Assembly: GCF_003626975.1 (NCBI RefSeq)
Contig: NZ_CP032616.1
Span: 2,170,001-2,234,000 of the forward strand
DNA: 64,000 nucleotides
Reading direction: 5' to 3'
Origin: Pseudomonas sp. DY-1
Lineage (GTDB): Bacteria; Pseudomonadota; Gammaproteobacteria; Pseudomonadales; Pseudomonadaceae
Shown here one piece after another: positions 49,677-59,419 of the stretch (positions within the stretch are counted from its first letter, which is position 1; every line of letters starts with the position of its first letter). Below the pieces are notes generated by a model. The model was not told where the DNA came from and did no database searches. It saw nothing but the letters and a program-made list of their open reading frames with translations. A program made the position numbers and the translations under genes.

Positions 49677-51032
49677 ATGCGCACTCTCACCCCCCTGTGG
49701 TCCGGCATCCTGCTTGCCATGGCAACCACGCAAATCCACGCCATGACGCTCACGGACGCCATCCAGAGCACTCTGGACAAGCACCCCGAGCTTCTCGCCA
49801 GCGCCCAGAATCGACTGGTCGCCGATGAAGAAGCCAAAGTCGCCAAAGGTGGGTACTTACCGACCGTCGACCTGATAACCGGTGTGGGGCGGGAGCAAAC
49901 CGACAACCCGACAACCCGTGCCCTCGGCGATCACAACAAGGAAACCCTGAATTTCCGCGATGCCGAGTTGAGGCTGCGGCAAATGCTGTTCGACGGTTTC
50001 AACACGCCCAACGAGGTGGCGCGCACCAAGTCCGTGGTCAACTCCCGTGCCTACTTCACCTTGGGTACCGCCGAAAGCCTGGCGCTGCGCACCGTGGAGG
50101 TTTACCTGGAGGTGCTCAAGCGCCGCGAGATGGTGATCCTGGCAAAGAACAACTTGATGGCCCACGAGCGCATCCACGACCAGATCGGCTTGCGCAGCGA
50201 ACGCGGCGTGGGCAGCACAGCCGACTTCGACCAGGCTGAAGCGCGCCTGGCCCTGGCCAAGAACAACCTCTACACGGAGGAAGTGAACCTGGCCGATGCG
50301 GAAGCCAATTTCTACAGCGCCGTCGGCGTTCCCGCCGACGAGTTGGTGGAACCAACCAGCATCAAGGGCGAAATGCCGACCGACCTGCTGGCCGCGCGCC
50401 AGGGCGTAATGGATAGCAACCCTTTGCTGAAATCGGCCCAGGCCGATGTGCAGGCTGCCGAGAGCCAGTACGAATCGGCCAAGGCGCCCTTCTACCCGCG
50501 TCTCGATGCCGAGCTGGCCACCACCGCCGACGACAACGTGCAAGGCGACGAGGGCCACTACAACACCTGGCGGGCCGGCGTCGTGATGAATTACAACCTG
50601 TTCAACGGCATGCGTGACAAGTCCCGTCTGCAGGCAGCAGCGCACCAGATCAACCAGTCCATGGATATCCGCAACAACGCCCTGCGGGTGCTCAACGAGA
50701 ACCTCTCGCTGGCCTGGAACGCCATGGAAAACGCCCGTAAGCAGACCCCGGAAGCCCGCGCCTACGCCGACTACACCGCCCGTGTCCGCGAGGCCTACCA
50801 GCAGCAGTTCGGACTTGGCCAGCGCACCCTGCTGGACCTGCTGGACAGCGAGAACGAACTCTTCACCGCCAACCGCCGTTACGTGGAAGTGCGCTACACC
50901 GAAGAGTTCTCCATGTACCGGGTGATCTCGGCCATGGGCGACCTGCTGCGTCGCCAGAAAGTCGTTGTCCCGGCCGAAGCCGTCGCCCTTTCCGAAGTGA
51001 AGAGCGAAGCCCGGCTGCCGGACATGAAGTGA
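49677..51032 (+). CDS. lapE: TolC-like outer-membrane exporter LapE
   Basis: Outer-membrane efflux channel of the type I secretion system for LapA. The 451-residue protein has a signal peptide (1-22, ending IHA), then the TolC-family start MTLTDAIQSTLDKHPELLAS, two homologous helical halves, and a GQRTLLDLLDSENELFTANR segment near the end that is a hallmark of the family. AAGGAG lies upstream of the ATG. It begins the operon lapE-lapB-lapC, divergent from lapA; lapB follows 22 bp later. In the known Lap system the channel also holds the retention module of LapA. Confidence 0.93.
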   Translation: MRTLTPLWSGILLAMATTQIHAMTLTDAIQSTLDKHPELLASAQNRLVADEEAKVAKGGYLPTVDLITGVGREQTDNPTTRALGDHNKETLNFRDAELRLRQMLFDGFNTPNEVARTKSVVNSRAYFTLGTAESLALRTVEVYLEVLKRREMVILAKNNLMAHERIHDQIGLRSERGVGSTADFDQAEARLALAKNNLYTEEVNLADAEANFYSAVGVPADELVEPTSIKGEMPTDLLAARQGVMDSNPLLKSAQADVQAAESQYESAKAPFYPRLDAELATTADDNVQGDEGHYNTWRAGVVMNYNLFNGMRDKSRLQAAAHQINQSMDIRNNALRVLNENLSLAWNAMENARKQTPEARAYADYTARVREAYQQQFGLGQRTLLDLLDSENELFTANRRYVEVRYTEEFSMYRVISAMGDLLRRQKVVVPAEAVALSEVKSEARLPDMK

Positions 51033-51054
51033 GCCAGCATGGGAGTTCAGGACC

Positions 51055-53211
51055 ATGACCACCATGGAGCGGACTGACAGTCCCCGCGACCCGCGCCAGG
51101 GTCATGACGATCCGCTGCTCGACGGCCTGCTGATCCTCTGTCGCCTGCACGGCCGCCCGGCCAGCCGCTCCAGTCTGAGCAGTGGCTTGCCCCTGCCGGG
51201 CCAGCGCCTGTCCGCCGAATTGCTGCCTCGCGCGGCTGCTCGCGCTGGCCTGCAAGGGCGCCTGCTGCGTCGCGAACTTGCATCCATCTCGCCACTCAAC
51301 CTGCCGCTACTGTTGCTGCTCAAGGGCGGCCGAAGTGCAGTGCTGACCCGGCTCGATGACCAGCGCGCACTGATCCTGCCATGCGAAGCCGACGGCGGTG
51401 AGCAATGGGTGCCGCGCGAGATCCTGGCGCTGGAGTACGGCGGCCAGGCCCTGTTCGCGCGTCCGCGCCACGAACTGGAGGAAGCCCATGCACCGCTGGT
51501 GCCACGGGTGAAATCCTGGTTCCGCGACACTCTTCGCCTGTCCCGCTGGCTCTATGCCGACGCCATGCTGGCGAGCCTGTTGATCAACCTGCTGGGCATG
51601 CTGGTGCCGCTTTTCGTGATGCAGACCTACGACCGCGTGGTACCCAACCAGGCCACCGCAACCCTCTGGGTGCTGACCATCGGCCTGCTGATCGGTACCG
51701 GCTTTGACCTTCTGTTGAGGGTGCTGCGCGCCAACCTGCTGGACAGCGCCGGCAAGAAGACCGACGTGGTGCTCTCGGCCACGCTGTTCGAGCGCATCAT
51801 CGGCATGTCGATGAAGGCACGGCCCGCCACCATCGGCGGGTTCGCCCAGAGCATCCATGACTTCCAGGGGCTGCGGGAATTTCTTACCGCGGTGACGCTC
51901 ACCAGCCTGATCGACCTGCCGTTCTCGGTGCTGATGCTGCTGGTGATCGGCCTGCTCGGTGGGCCACTGGTGGTGATCCCGATTCTCGCCTTTCCGCTCA
52001 CCGCGATCTTCGCCTGGATCATCCAGACGCGTCTGCGCGACACGGTGCAACGCAGCCTCACCCTGGGCGCCGAACGCCAGGCGCTGCTGATCGAAACCCT
52101 TTCCGGCCTGGAAACCCTCAAGGCCTGCGGCGCCGAAAGCGAGCGCCAGCACCGCTGGGAGCACACTCACGGCGCCCTGACCCGACTCGACAGCCACGCC
52201 CGCTTCCTGTCCGCACTGGCCACCAACGGCACCCTGTGCATGCAGCAGTTCGCCGGCCTGGCGATGATCGTCGCCGGTGTCTACAGCATCATCGCCGGCA
52301 ACCTCAGCGTCGGCGCCCTGGTGGCCTGCTACATGCTCAACAGCCGCGTGCTCTCGCCCCTCGGGCAAATCGCCGGACTGATCACCCGCTACCAGCAGGC
52401 GCAACTGACCATGAAGTCCACGGACGCGCTTATGGCCCTGCCACAGGAGCGCGAGGCCACCCAACAGCCGCTGGAACACCAGACGTTCAAGGGCAACCTG
52501 GAAGTGCGCCATGTCGAGTTCCGCTATCCGGGGCAGGCCGCGTCGGCGTTGAACAAGATCAGTCTGCGCATTGCCGCTGGCGAACGTGTCGGCATCATCG
52601 GCCGCAGCGGTTCGGGCAAAAGCACCCTGGCGCGCCTGGTCCTCGGTTTCTATGCGCCGGACGAAGGCCAATTGCTGCTGGATGGCATCGACCTGCGGCA
52701 GACCGATATTGGCGACCTGCGCCAGCAGATAGGCTACGTCAGCCATGACCTGCCGCTGCTGGCTGGCAGCCTGCGCGACAACCTGACCCTGGGTGCACGC
52801 CACGTCCATGACGAGCGCATGCTGGAAGTGGCGGAAGTGACCGGCGTCGCCGAGCTCGCCCGGCAACACCCGCAAGGGTATGACCGGCCGGTGGGCGAAC
52901 GCGGCCAACTGCTCTCCAGCGGCCAGCGCCAGGCCGTACTGCTGGCTCGCGCGCTGCTGCTCGACCCGTCGCTGCTGGTGCTCGACGAGCCTACCAGCGC
53001 GATGGACAACTCGAGCGAGGAACAACTGCGCCAGCGCCTGTCGACCTGGTCGGCTGGCAAGACGCTGGTCCTCATCACCCATCGCAGTTCGATGCTGGCT
53101 CTGGTGGATCGCCTGGTAGTGCTCGACAACGGCCAGATCGTTGCCGACGGGGCCAAGGACACGGTGATCGAAGCCCTGCGCAAGGGCCACATCGGTCAGG
53201 GCAACGCCTGA
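51055..53211 (+). CDS. lapB: Type I secretion ABC transporter LapB
   Basis: Inner-membrane ABC exporter powering LapA secretion, 718 residues. The N-terminal region (about 15-140) is a C39-peptidase-like domain without a catalytic Cys, as in RTX exporters, followed by six transmembrane helices (about 165-440) and a nucleotide-binding domain: Walker A IGRSGSGKST near 514-523, signature LSSGQRQAV, Walker B LLVLDEPTSAMD near 640-651 and the switch His in LITHRSS. Two ATGs (51055, 51064) are possible. It is followed by lapC after 11 bp. Confidence 0.95.
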   Translation: MTTMERTDSPRDPRQGHDDPLLDGLLILCRLHGRPASRSSLSSGLPLPGQRLSAELLPRAAARAGLQGRLLRRELASISPLNLPLLLLLKGGRSAVLTRLDDQRALILPCEADGGEQWVPREILALEYGGQALFARPRHELEEAHAPLVPRVKSWFRDTLRLSRWLYADAMLASLLINLLGMLVPLFVMQTYDRVVPNQATATLWVLTIGLLIGTGFDLLLRVLRANLLDSAGKKTDVVLSATLFERIIGMSMKARPATIGGFAQSIHDFQGLREFLTAVTLTSLIDLPFSVLMLLVIGLLGGPLVVIPILAFPLTAIFAWIIQTRLRDTVQRSLTLGAERQALLIETLSGLETLKACGAESERQHRWEHTHGALTRLDSHARFLSALATNGTLCMQQFAGLAMIVAGVYSIIAGNLSVGALVACYMLNSRVLSPLGQIAGLITRYQQAQLTMKSTDALMALPQEREATQQPLEHQTFKGNLEVRHVEFRYPGQAASALNKISLRIAAGERVGIIGRSGSGKSTLARLVLGFYAPDEGQLLLDGIDLRQTDIGDLRQQIGYVSHDLPLLAGSLRDNLTLGARHVHDERMLEVAEVTGVAELARQHPQGYDRPVGERGQLLSSGQRQAVLLARALLLDPSLLVLDEPTSAMDNSSEEQLRQRLSTWSAGKTLVLITHRSSMLALVDRLVVLDNGQIVADGAKDTVIEALRKGHIGQGNA

Positions 53212-53222
53212 GGAGACACAGC

Positions 53223-54575
53223 ATGGCCAGCGCAGAATCACCCAACCGCTACTTCGGCCGCCGCGATCGCAGCGACGCCGAGTTCATGCCGGAAGTGGCC
53301 GGCGCCATGGCGGAGGATTCGCCGCGGGCGACCCGCGTCACCGTCTGGGTGGCCTGCACCCTGCTGCTGGTGGCGCTGGTCTGGGCCTATTTCGCCGTGC
53401 TCGATGAAGTCACCACGGGCGAAGGCAAGGCCATCCCCTCCAGCAAGGTCCAGATCATCCAGAACCTCGAGGGCGGCATCGTCTCCGAGATTCTCGTGCG
53501 CGAAGGCCAGGTAGTGGACAAGGGCACCGTGTTGCTGCGTCTGGACGACACCCGCTTCAGGTCCAACAAGGGTGAGAGCGAAGCGGACCGCCTTGCGCTA
53601 ATGGCCAAGGTGGAACGTCTCTCAGCGGAGGCCGAAAGTCGTGAGATGGCACTACCCGAAGAGATTACCCGCGACGCACCGCAACTGGCCGAGGACGAGA
53701 CGTCCCTCTACCGGGCACGCACCGATCGCCTGGAAAGCGAACAGCGCATCCTCAGCGAACAACTCAGGCAGAAGAAACAGGAACTGGCCGAATTCCGTTC
53801 CAAGAGCCAGCAATACCGCTCCAGCCTCGGGCTGATTCAGCAGGAGCTGAACATGTCCCAGCCGCTGGTGAAGGCCGGTGCCATCTCCCAGGTGGAAATC
53901 CTTCGCCTGCAGCGCAGCGCCGTGGAAACCCGTGGCGAACTGGAAGCCACCAACCTGGCCATTCCCCGCGCCGAATCGGCCGTGTCGGAGATCGAGCGGA
54001 AGATGGAAGAAAGCCGGCTGTCCTTCCGTTCCGACGCCTTCAAGGAACTCAACGAAGCCCGCACCGAACTGTCGAAGATCACGTCCAACAGCAAAGCCAT
54101 CGACGACCGCGTCAGTCGCACCACCGTGGTATCGCCGGTGCATGGCGTGATCAAGCAGTTAAAGGTCAACACCATCGGCGGCGTGGTCCAGCCCGGCAGC
54201 GATCTGGTGGAAGTGGTGCCGCTGGAGGACAGCCTGCTGATCGAGGCGCGCATCCGCCCGCAAGACGTGGCCTTCCTGCACCCTGGCCAGAAAGCCATGG
54301 TCAAGTTCACCGCCTACGACTACACCATCTACGGCGGCCTCAAGGCTGGGCTGGAGCTGATCAGCGCCGACACCATCCAGGATGAGGAAGGCAAGAGCTT
54401 CTACCTGATCCAGGTGCGCACAGAGAAGAATCATCTGGGCAAGGACGATCACCCGCTGCTGATCATCCCTGGCATGGTCGCCACGGTGGACATCATCACC
54501 GGCCAGAAGAGCGTGCTGGACTACCTGCTCAAGCCGGTGCTGAAAGCCCGTCAGGAAGCGATGCGCGAGCGCTAG
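53223..54575 (+). CDS. lapC: Membrane-fusion protein LapC (HlyD family)
   Basis: Periplasmic adaptor linking LapB to LapE, 450 residues. One transmembrane helix (about 39-59, RVTVWVACTLLLVALVW) anchors it. It shows the biotinyl-lipoyl-like half (QNLEGGIVSEILVREGQVV), a long coiled coil (about 115-290) with heptad Leu/Glu/Arg patterns, and the HlyD C-terminal segment (PLEDSLLIEARIRPQDVAFL). The ribosome site GAGGAGA is in the 11-bp gap after lapB. Third gene of the lapEBC operon. Confidence 0.94.
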   Translation: MASAESPNRYFGRRDRSDAEFMPEVAGAMAEDSPRATRVTVWVACTLLLVALVWAYFAVLDEVTTGEGKAIPSSKVQIIQNLEGGIVSEILVREGQVVDKGTVLLRLDDTRFRSNKGESEADRLALMAKVERLSAEAESREMALPEEITRDAPQLAEDETSLYRARTDRLESEQRILSEQLRQKKQELAEFRSKSQQYRSSLGLIQQELNMSQPLVKAGAISQVEILRLQRSAVETRGELEATNLAIPRAESAVSEIERKMEESRLSFRSDAFKELNEARTELSKITSNSKAIDDRVSRTTVVSPVHGVIKQLKVNTIGGVVQPGSDLVEVVPLEDSLLIEARIRPQDVAFLHPGQKAMVKFTAYDYTIYGGLKAGLELISADTIQDEEGKSFYLIQVRTEKNHLGKDDHPLLIIPGMVATVDIITGQKSVLDYLLKPVLKARQEAMRER

Positions 54576-54682
54576 GCCGTGAACGAACTGTAGCGTGGAA
54601 GTCGCTTTTCATTTCCACCATTCGACGCTGAGCTGAACACCGCTGGTGGATGAAAAGAGCGTCATCCACCGTACGAATTTCC

Positions 54683-54757
54683 TGTGGTAGCCAATTCATT
54701 CGCGATGCGGAACCACGGACCGCTGCGCGGCCCTTCGCGAATAAATTCGCTCCTACA
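54683..54757. repeat. Degenerate palindromic repeat
   Basis: TGTGGTAGCCAATTCATTCG (from 54683) and the inverted partner TTCGCGAATAAATTCGCTCC (from 54734, to 54757) form an imperfect palindrome of the same family as 12781-12973, located after lapC. Confidence 0.7.
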
Positions 54758-54794
54758 TGAAGCAGGCCGTGCCAATGACCGGGATCGGCGCTCG

Positions 54795-55391
54795 TCATGA
54801 GCCGTGATTCTTCCTGAAGGTCTCTTCCCCCATCGCCTCGATCTGCCCCTGGATCAGCGCATCGAACGGTCGCAGCAGGTTGTCGTAACGCGCCGGCGCT
54901 TCGAGGATGTCGAGGGCGGCAACGATGGCTTCGATCGTGGACAGCGCCCCGGCCATCGGTGCCTTGCGCAAGCGGTAGCGGGAGGTCAGCCCGGCCGGCA
55001 ACGTCACACGCGGCAGCGCTTCGAGTTCGGGGTTGAGGTAGAGCAATTTGCGCGCCTTGCGCCAGGTTCCGTCGGGCACCACGAGGAGCAGCGGACGCGG
55101 ATCGTCGTCGGCCACTTCGGCCACAGGGCGGGCATCATCGCCGGGGAACAGCAGGCAGGCGCGGTACCGGGTATCGGCGAGTGTCTCGGCCAGATCAATG
55201 AATCGCTCGCCCACGCGCAGCTCCGCATTCGCCAATCCAAGGGCCGCCAGGCGCGCGGTGTTCAGGGCATGGTTCACCTCGCTCGGGTGCTGCAACAACA
55301 GCACCCGGGTGCGGCTGGGCAGATGCGGAATCAGCGGGCACAGGCAATGGGTTTCGGGGCGCTGGCAGCGGGGGCAGTGCGGGCGGGGCAT
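54795..55391 (-). CDS. DTW-domain tRNA-uridine aminocarboxypropyltransferase
   Basis: DTW-domain proteins of this type (TapT/YfiP) transfer the aminocarboxypropyl group of SAM to a uridine in tRNA (acp3U). The ATG at 55391 with CAGGAG upstream gives 198 residues; the frame extends to 55454 without support. It has an N-terminal four-cysteine zinc site (CPRCQRPETHCLC), the GNANAELR-like middle, and the motif VPDGTWRKARKLLYLNPEL that corresponds to the DTW signature. It sits alone between the lapC and aer genes. Confidence 0.85.
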   Translation of the reverse strand: MPRPHCPRCQRPETHCLCPLIPHLPSRTRVLLLQHPSEVNHALNTARLAALGLANAELRVGERFIDLAETLADTRYRACLLFPGDDARPVAEVADDDPRPLLLVVPDGTWRKARKLLYLNPELEALPRVTLPAGLTSRYRLRKAPMAGALSTIEAIVAALDILEAPARYDNLLRPFDALIQGQIEAMGEETFRKNHGS

Positions 55392-55513
55392 GAAGGATCT
55401 CCTGAGAGGAGCATTCTGCCACAGGGCATCCGGACGACATGCTGTAAGGGCCATATCAATTGCCGACCGGACCGCAGGGCCGGCCTGCGGAATTGCAGAG
55501 GATGCTGTGCATC

Positions 55514-55539
55514 CCTTGGCGAATGAATTCGCCCCTACA
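55514..55539. repeat. Single palindromic-repeat half
   Basis: CCTTGGCGAATGAATTCGCC (from 55514, through CCTACA to 55539) is one arm of the dispersed element, just downstream of the aer stop; no intact partner arm is nearby. Confidence 0.7.
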
Positions 55540-55559
55540 AGGAACCCACCTGCACCGGC

Positions 55560-57125
55560 CTACCGATTGAACCGCTCCGCCAGGCTGTGCAGGTAGTCAG
55601 CCATGCGCTCCAGATCCTGACTGATGGCGGCGCCTTCCTGGGCCTGTCCCGCGCTGTGGTCGGAGAGCTGCGCGATGCGGGTGATCTGCCGACTGATGTC
55701 CTCGGCCACATGGCTCTGCTGCTCGGAAGCGGCGGCCATCTGCTGGCTCATTCCGGTGATTCGGGTCACCGCCTGGCTGATGCCTTCCAGGGCTTCGCGC
55801 ACAGCCTGCACGCTGTTCACGCTGTCGCGGGAGATGACCTCACCACGACTGGCGGTGGCGACCGCACGATCGGCACCGGCACGCAGTGACGCGATGATCT
55901 CGTGGATCTGCTCGGTGGACTGGCGGGTGCGTGAGGCCAGGGTACGTACCTCGTCCGCCACCACGGCGAACCCCCTGCCCTGCTCACCCGCCCGCGCCGC
56001 CTCGATGGCGGCATTGAGCGCCAGCAGGTTGGTCTGTTCGGCAATGGCGGTAATCACGTCTGCCACACTGCCGATGGACTGGGTGGACTCGGCCAGATCA
56101 TGCACTGCACGGCCGATCTCACTCACCGCTTCGGCCATGTGGCGCATGGCATCCAGGCTTTCGCCGGCAAGGTCGTTGCCCTGACGGGCCAGCCGCTCGG
56201 CTTCCTCGGCGGCGTGGGCGGTGTGACTGACGTTGTGGGAAACCTCCTGGATAGTCGCTGCCATCTCGTTGATGGCCGTGGCCGACTGATCCGTCTCACT
56301 ACGCTGCTGCTCCAGCAACTCGGCTTCCGAGCGGGACAGGCGCGCGGCCTCGGCAGCTCGCTGCTTGACGCTCTCGCCGGCATCTTCAAGGCGCGTCAGG
56401 GCCGTCTGCAGGCGCGCCTCTTCACTGATCATGGCCATGTCCAGCAATGCCTGGGCACCCCGGCTATCGGTGTAGGTCAGGGCCACCAGGCCGCTGGTGA
56501 AGGCCTTGGGATGCCCGGCCAACGTGCGGCGGATGGTCTGCCGATAGCGATACAACTGGAAGGAGCCGAGCACGAGCATTGTCACCAGGGTCAACAGCAG
56601 CGACGGCCAACCCTGCAGCGACAGGTTGCCGCCCAAGAGCACCAGGGTGGCCAGTATCACCGGCCAGGAGCGCATGAAGTCGTAGCTCCAGTATTCCAGT
56701 TGCGGCACCGGCGACTTGCCAGCCCGCAAACGGGCATAGAGCGCATCGGCCCGAGCGATCTGCTCGCGGCTGGGCACCGAGCGAACGGACTCGAAACCGA
56801 TCATCCGGCCCTCTTCGTAGACAGGTGTGACGTAGGCGCTGACCCAGTAGAAGTCGCCGTTTTTCGAACGGTTCTTCACCAGCCCCATCCAGGGCTTGCC
56901 CTGCTTGAGGGTCTCCCACATATGGGCAAACACCGGCGGCGGCATGTCTGGGTGGCGAACGATGTTGTGAGGCTGGCCGATCAGTTCTTCGCGGGTGAAA
57001 CCGCTGATGGCGACGAAGGCATCGTTGCAGTAGGTGATCTTGCTGTTGAGGTCCGTGGTGGATATCAGCCTTTCATCGGCGCTGAACGTACGCTCCCGCT
57101 GGCTCACGGGCAGATTCTGACGCAT
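55560..57125 (-). CDS. aer: Aerotaxis receptor Aer (PAS-MCP)
   Basis: Redox/oxygen-sensing chemoreceptor, 521 residues from the ATG at 57125. That start is chosen over the ATG nine bases upstream because AAGGAG abuts the earlier ATG but is well spaced for this one. Order: PAS domain (about 10-120; [20 protein letters not shown], then [20 protein letters not shown]), hydrophobic segments at about 150-195, a HAMP-like region, and the methyl-accepting signalling domain with the highly conserved hairpin tip ([19 protein letters not shown], then [17 protein letters not shown]) near 370-405. Length and layout match Pseudomonas Aer. No neighbouring chemotaxis genes. Confidence 0.93.
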   Translation of the reverse strand: MRQNLPVSQRERTFSADERLISTTDLNSKITYCNDAFVAISGFTREELIGQPHNIVRHPDMPPPVFAHMWETLKQGKPWMGLVKNRSKNGDFYWVSAYVTPVYEEGRMIGFESVRSVPSREQIARADALYARLRAGKSPVPQLEYWSYDFMRSWPVILATLVLLGGNLSLQGWPSLLLTLVTMLVLGSFQLYRYRQTIRRTLAGHPKAFTSGLVALTYTDSRGAQALLDMAMISEEARLQTALTRLEDAGESVKQRAAEAARLSRSEAELLEQQRSETDQSATAINEMAATIQEVSHNVSHTAHAAEEAERLARQGNDLAGESLDAMRHMAEAVSEIGRAVHDLAESTQSIGSVADVITAIAEQTNLLALNAAIEAARAGEQGRGFAVVADEVRTLASRTRQSTEQIHEIIASLRAGADRAVATASRGEVISRDSVNSVQAVREALEGISQAVTRITGMSQQMAAASEQQSHVAEDISRQITRIAQLSDHSAGQAQEGAAISQDLERMADYLHSLAERFNR

Positions 57126-57264
57126 GGCTGACATCTCCTTGTGAATGGGCGCTTTGCCACTCGTCCCGGTAAAAGAGGTCTAGCACGGCGAACACGAAAA
57201 CCCACAAGAACTGTGAGGTCACCCCCACGACAATGTGATGCGCGTCGCAATAAATCCGTGAAAC

Positions 57265-58158
57265 TCAACGCAGGTTCAACTGCGCCCGCAGCAGGTCGCG
57301 GAAGGTGAGGATCAGCGGCTCCTTGGCCCGCCCCCGGCGCAGGATCATGGAGAACGGCGCCTGGTAGCCGAAGGTCGCCGGCAGCAGTGCTCGCAGACTC
57401 TTCTGTTCGACCCAGGGTTGCGCGTAGTGCTCCGGCAGGTAACCGATGTAGGCGCCGGAAAGCACCAGGATCAATTGCGCCTCCATCGACTCCACGGTCG
57501 CCGCACTGTGCTTGAAACCATGGCGCGCCAGTTCCGCCTGGCTCCAGTAGCCGCGCCCGACCATACGCTGCTGGGTGATGAGCTCAGCGGGAATGCGCCG
57601 CTCGTTGTACAGCGGGTGGCGTTCACTGCAGTAGAGCCAGTGCTGTTCGCGATAGAGCGGCTGGTAGACCAGGCCGTTCATTCGCGTGGAGAAGGCGCCG
57701 ATGGCCAGGTCCAGGCGGTTATCCAGCACGCCGAGTTGCAGGTCATAGGGGCTCATCACCGAGAGGTGCAAGTGCACCGCCGCGTGTTCCTGGCTGTAGG
57801 CGCCGATCACTTCGGCCAGTGGCAATGCCGGATCGCTCACTGTGGAGTCGAGTACCCCGAGGTTCAGCGTGCCGCGCAGCTCGCCCTTGAGGGACGCGGA
57901 ATAGCGCTCGAAGCTTTCCAGTTCTCCCAACAGACGCAGGGTTTCCTGATAGTACAGCTCGCCTTTGCTGGTCAGGCTGAACCCACCGCGCCCGCGATGG
58001 CAGAGGGTCAGGCCCACCTGCCCTTCCAACTGGCTCATGTAGGTGCTGATGGCCGAAGTCGAGAGGTTCAGCTCCTGCTGCGCGGCGGCGAAGCCCTGGT
58101 TACGCACCACGCTGGCGAAGATGCGCAGGAGTTTCAGGTCGGGCATGGCGGTGGACAT
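57265..58158 (-). CDS. gbuR: LysR-family regulator, probable GbuR
   Basis: A 297-residue LysR-type activator. The helix-turn-helix is at the N-terminus (LLRIFASVVRNQGFAAAQQE, then STSAISTYMSQLEGQVG), followed by the effector-binding domain (LRGTLNLGVLDSTVSDPALP). It is divergent from gbuA with palindromic repeats and the gbuA promoter in between. This arrangement is the conserved gbuR-gbuA pair in Pseudomonas, where GbuR activates guanidinobutyrase expression in response to 4-guanidinobutyrate. Two in-frame ATGs (58158, 58146) are possible. Effector identity here is inferred from position. Confidence 0.82.
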   Translation of the reverse strand: MSTAMPDLKLLRIFASVVRNQGFAAAQQELNLSTSAISTYMSQLEGQVGLTLCHRGRGGFSLTSKGELYYQETLRLLGELESFERYSASLKGELRGTLNLGVLDSTVSDPALPLAEVIGAYSQEHAAVHLHLSVMSPYDLQLGVLDNRLDLAIGAFSTRMNGLVYQPLYREQHWLYCSERHPLYNERRIPAELITQQRMVGRGYWSQAELARHGFKHSAATVESMEAQLILVLSGAYIGYLPEHYAQPWVEQKSLRALLPATFGYQAPFSMILRRGRAKEPLILTFRDLLRAQLNLR

Positions 58159-58193
58159 GGGGGGCACTCTCGGTTCCAGGTGCAAACGAACGA

Positions 58194-58295
58194 TGTAGGG
58201 GCGAATTCATTCGCCAAGCAGGACGCAGTCCTGCCCCTTCCCTGGAGCCGATCGGGGCAGCTGCGCAGCCCTTGGCGAATGAATTCGCCCCTACA
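58194..58295. repeat. Intact palindromic repeat between gbuR and gbuA
   Basis: TGTAGGGGCGAATTCATTCG... (58194-58218) with its exact inverted partner CTTGGCGAATGAATTCGCCC... (58271-58295) flanks about 50 bases. It is the best-preserved copy of the element in the window. Confidence 0.85.
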
Positions 58296-58451
58296 AGGAA
58301 CCACGCCCCTGTCGGCAAGCGGCCATCTTACCCGCTCCCGATAGTTTAGAAATCCTTGAAGTAATTATTTGCCGCCAGCGATTTTTCCCTGATGGCACTG
58401 TCACCAGAATCCGCCCACTACCTACAACCACAACAACCGTGAGGCCACCCC

Positions 58452-59411
58452 GTGGACAAAAAACTCCATCAGCCCCTGGGCGGCAATGAGATGCCCCGTT
58501 TCGGCGGTATCGCCACCATGATGCGCCTGCCGCACATCCAATCCTCTGAAGAACTCAATGCCCTGGATGCCGCTTTCGTCGGCGTTCCGCTGGACATCGG
58601 TACTTCCCTGCGTTCCGGTACCCGTTTCGGTCCGCGTGAAATCCGCGCCGAATCGGTGATGATCCGCCCGTACAACATGGCGACCGGCGCTGCCCCCTTC
58701 GATTCGCTCAACGTGGCCGACATCGGCGACGTGGCCATCAACACCTTCAACCTGCTCGAAGCCGTGCGCATCATCGAGCAGGAATATGACCGCATCCTCG
58801 GCCACGGCATAGTTCCGCTGACCCTGGGCGGCGACCACACCATCACCCTGCCGATCCTGCGTGCCATCAACAAGGTGCACGGCAAGGTGGGCCTGGTACA
58901 CATCGACGCCCACGCCGACGTCAACGACCACATGTTCGGCGAGAAGATCGCCCATGGCACCACCTTCCGCCGTGCCGTGGAAGAAGGCCTGCTGGATTGC
59001 GATCGTGTTGTGCAGATCGGCCTGCGTGCCCAGGGTTACACCGCCGAAGACTTCAACTGGAGCCGCAAGCAGGGCTTCCGCGTGGTGCAGGCCGAAGAGT
59101 GCTGGCACCAGTCGCTGGCTCCGCTGATGGCTGAAGTCCGCGAGAAAGTTGGCGGCGGCCCGGTTTACCTCTCCTTCGACATCGACGGCATCGACCCAGC
59201 CTGGGCGCCCGGTACCGGCACCCCGGAAATCGGTGGCCTGACCACCATCCAGGCGATGGAAATCATCCGTGGCTGCCAGGGCCTGGACGTCATCGGCTGC
59301 GACCTAGTCGAGGTCTCCCCGCCTTACGACACCACCGGCAATACCTCGCTGCTGGGCGCCAACCTGCTCTACGAAATGCTCTGCATCCTGCCGGGCGTAG
59401 AGCGTCGTTGA
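58452..59411 (+). CDS. gbuA: Guanidinobutyrase (agmatinase/arginase family)
   Basis: Mn2+-dependent ureohydrolase expected to convert 4-guanidinobutyrate to 4-aminobutyrate and urea. The 319-residue protein has the ligand sets of the family: GGDHTITLP, DAHADVND (Asp152, His154, Asp156) and SFDIDGIDPAWAPGTGTPE with the last metal Asp pair. The N-terminal segment LHQPLGGNEMPRFGGIATMM and the divergent lysR gene match Pseudomonas GbuA rather than agmatinase SpeB or guanidinopropionase. GTG start at 58452, preceded by GTGAGG. It is followed by an NTF2-like gene starting 8 bp after its stop. Confidence 0.88.
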   Translation: MDKKLHQPLGGNEMPRFGGIATMMRLPHIQSSEELNALDAAFVGVPLDIGTSLRSGTRFGPREIRAESVMIRPYNMATGAAPFDSLNVADIGDVAINTFNLLEAVRIIEQEYDRILGHGIVPLTLGGDHTITLPILRAINKVHGKVGLVHIDAHADVNDHMFGEKIAHGTTFRRAVEEGLLDCDRVVQIGLRAQGYTAEDFNWSRKQGFRVVQAEECWHQSLAPLMAEVREKVGGGPVYLSFDIDGIDPAWAPGTGTPEIGGLTTIQAMEIIRGCQGLDVIGCDLVEVSPPYDTTGNTSLLGANLLYEMLCILPGVERR

Positions 59412-59419
59412 GTCCGGCC

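Noticed and set aside
51307..53241. Minus-strand ORF of 644 residues across lapB
   Set aside because: Antisense to the ABC transporter with its Walker motifs; amino-acid composition (Gln/His/Val-rich) is typical of antisense frames in GC-rich DNA.
58321..58451. Possible guanidine riboswitch upstream of gbuA
   Set aside because: I looked for the paired ACGR-loop hairpins or ykkC-type conserved core and saw none. Regulation by the divergent LysR gene is enough.
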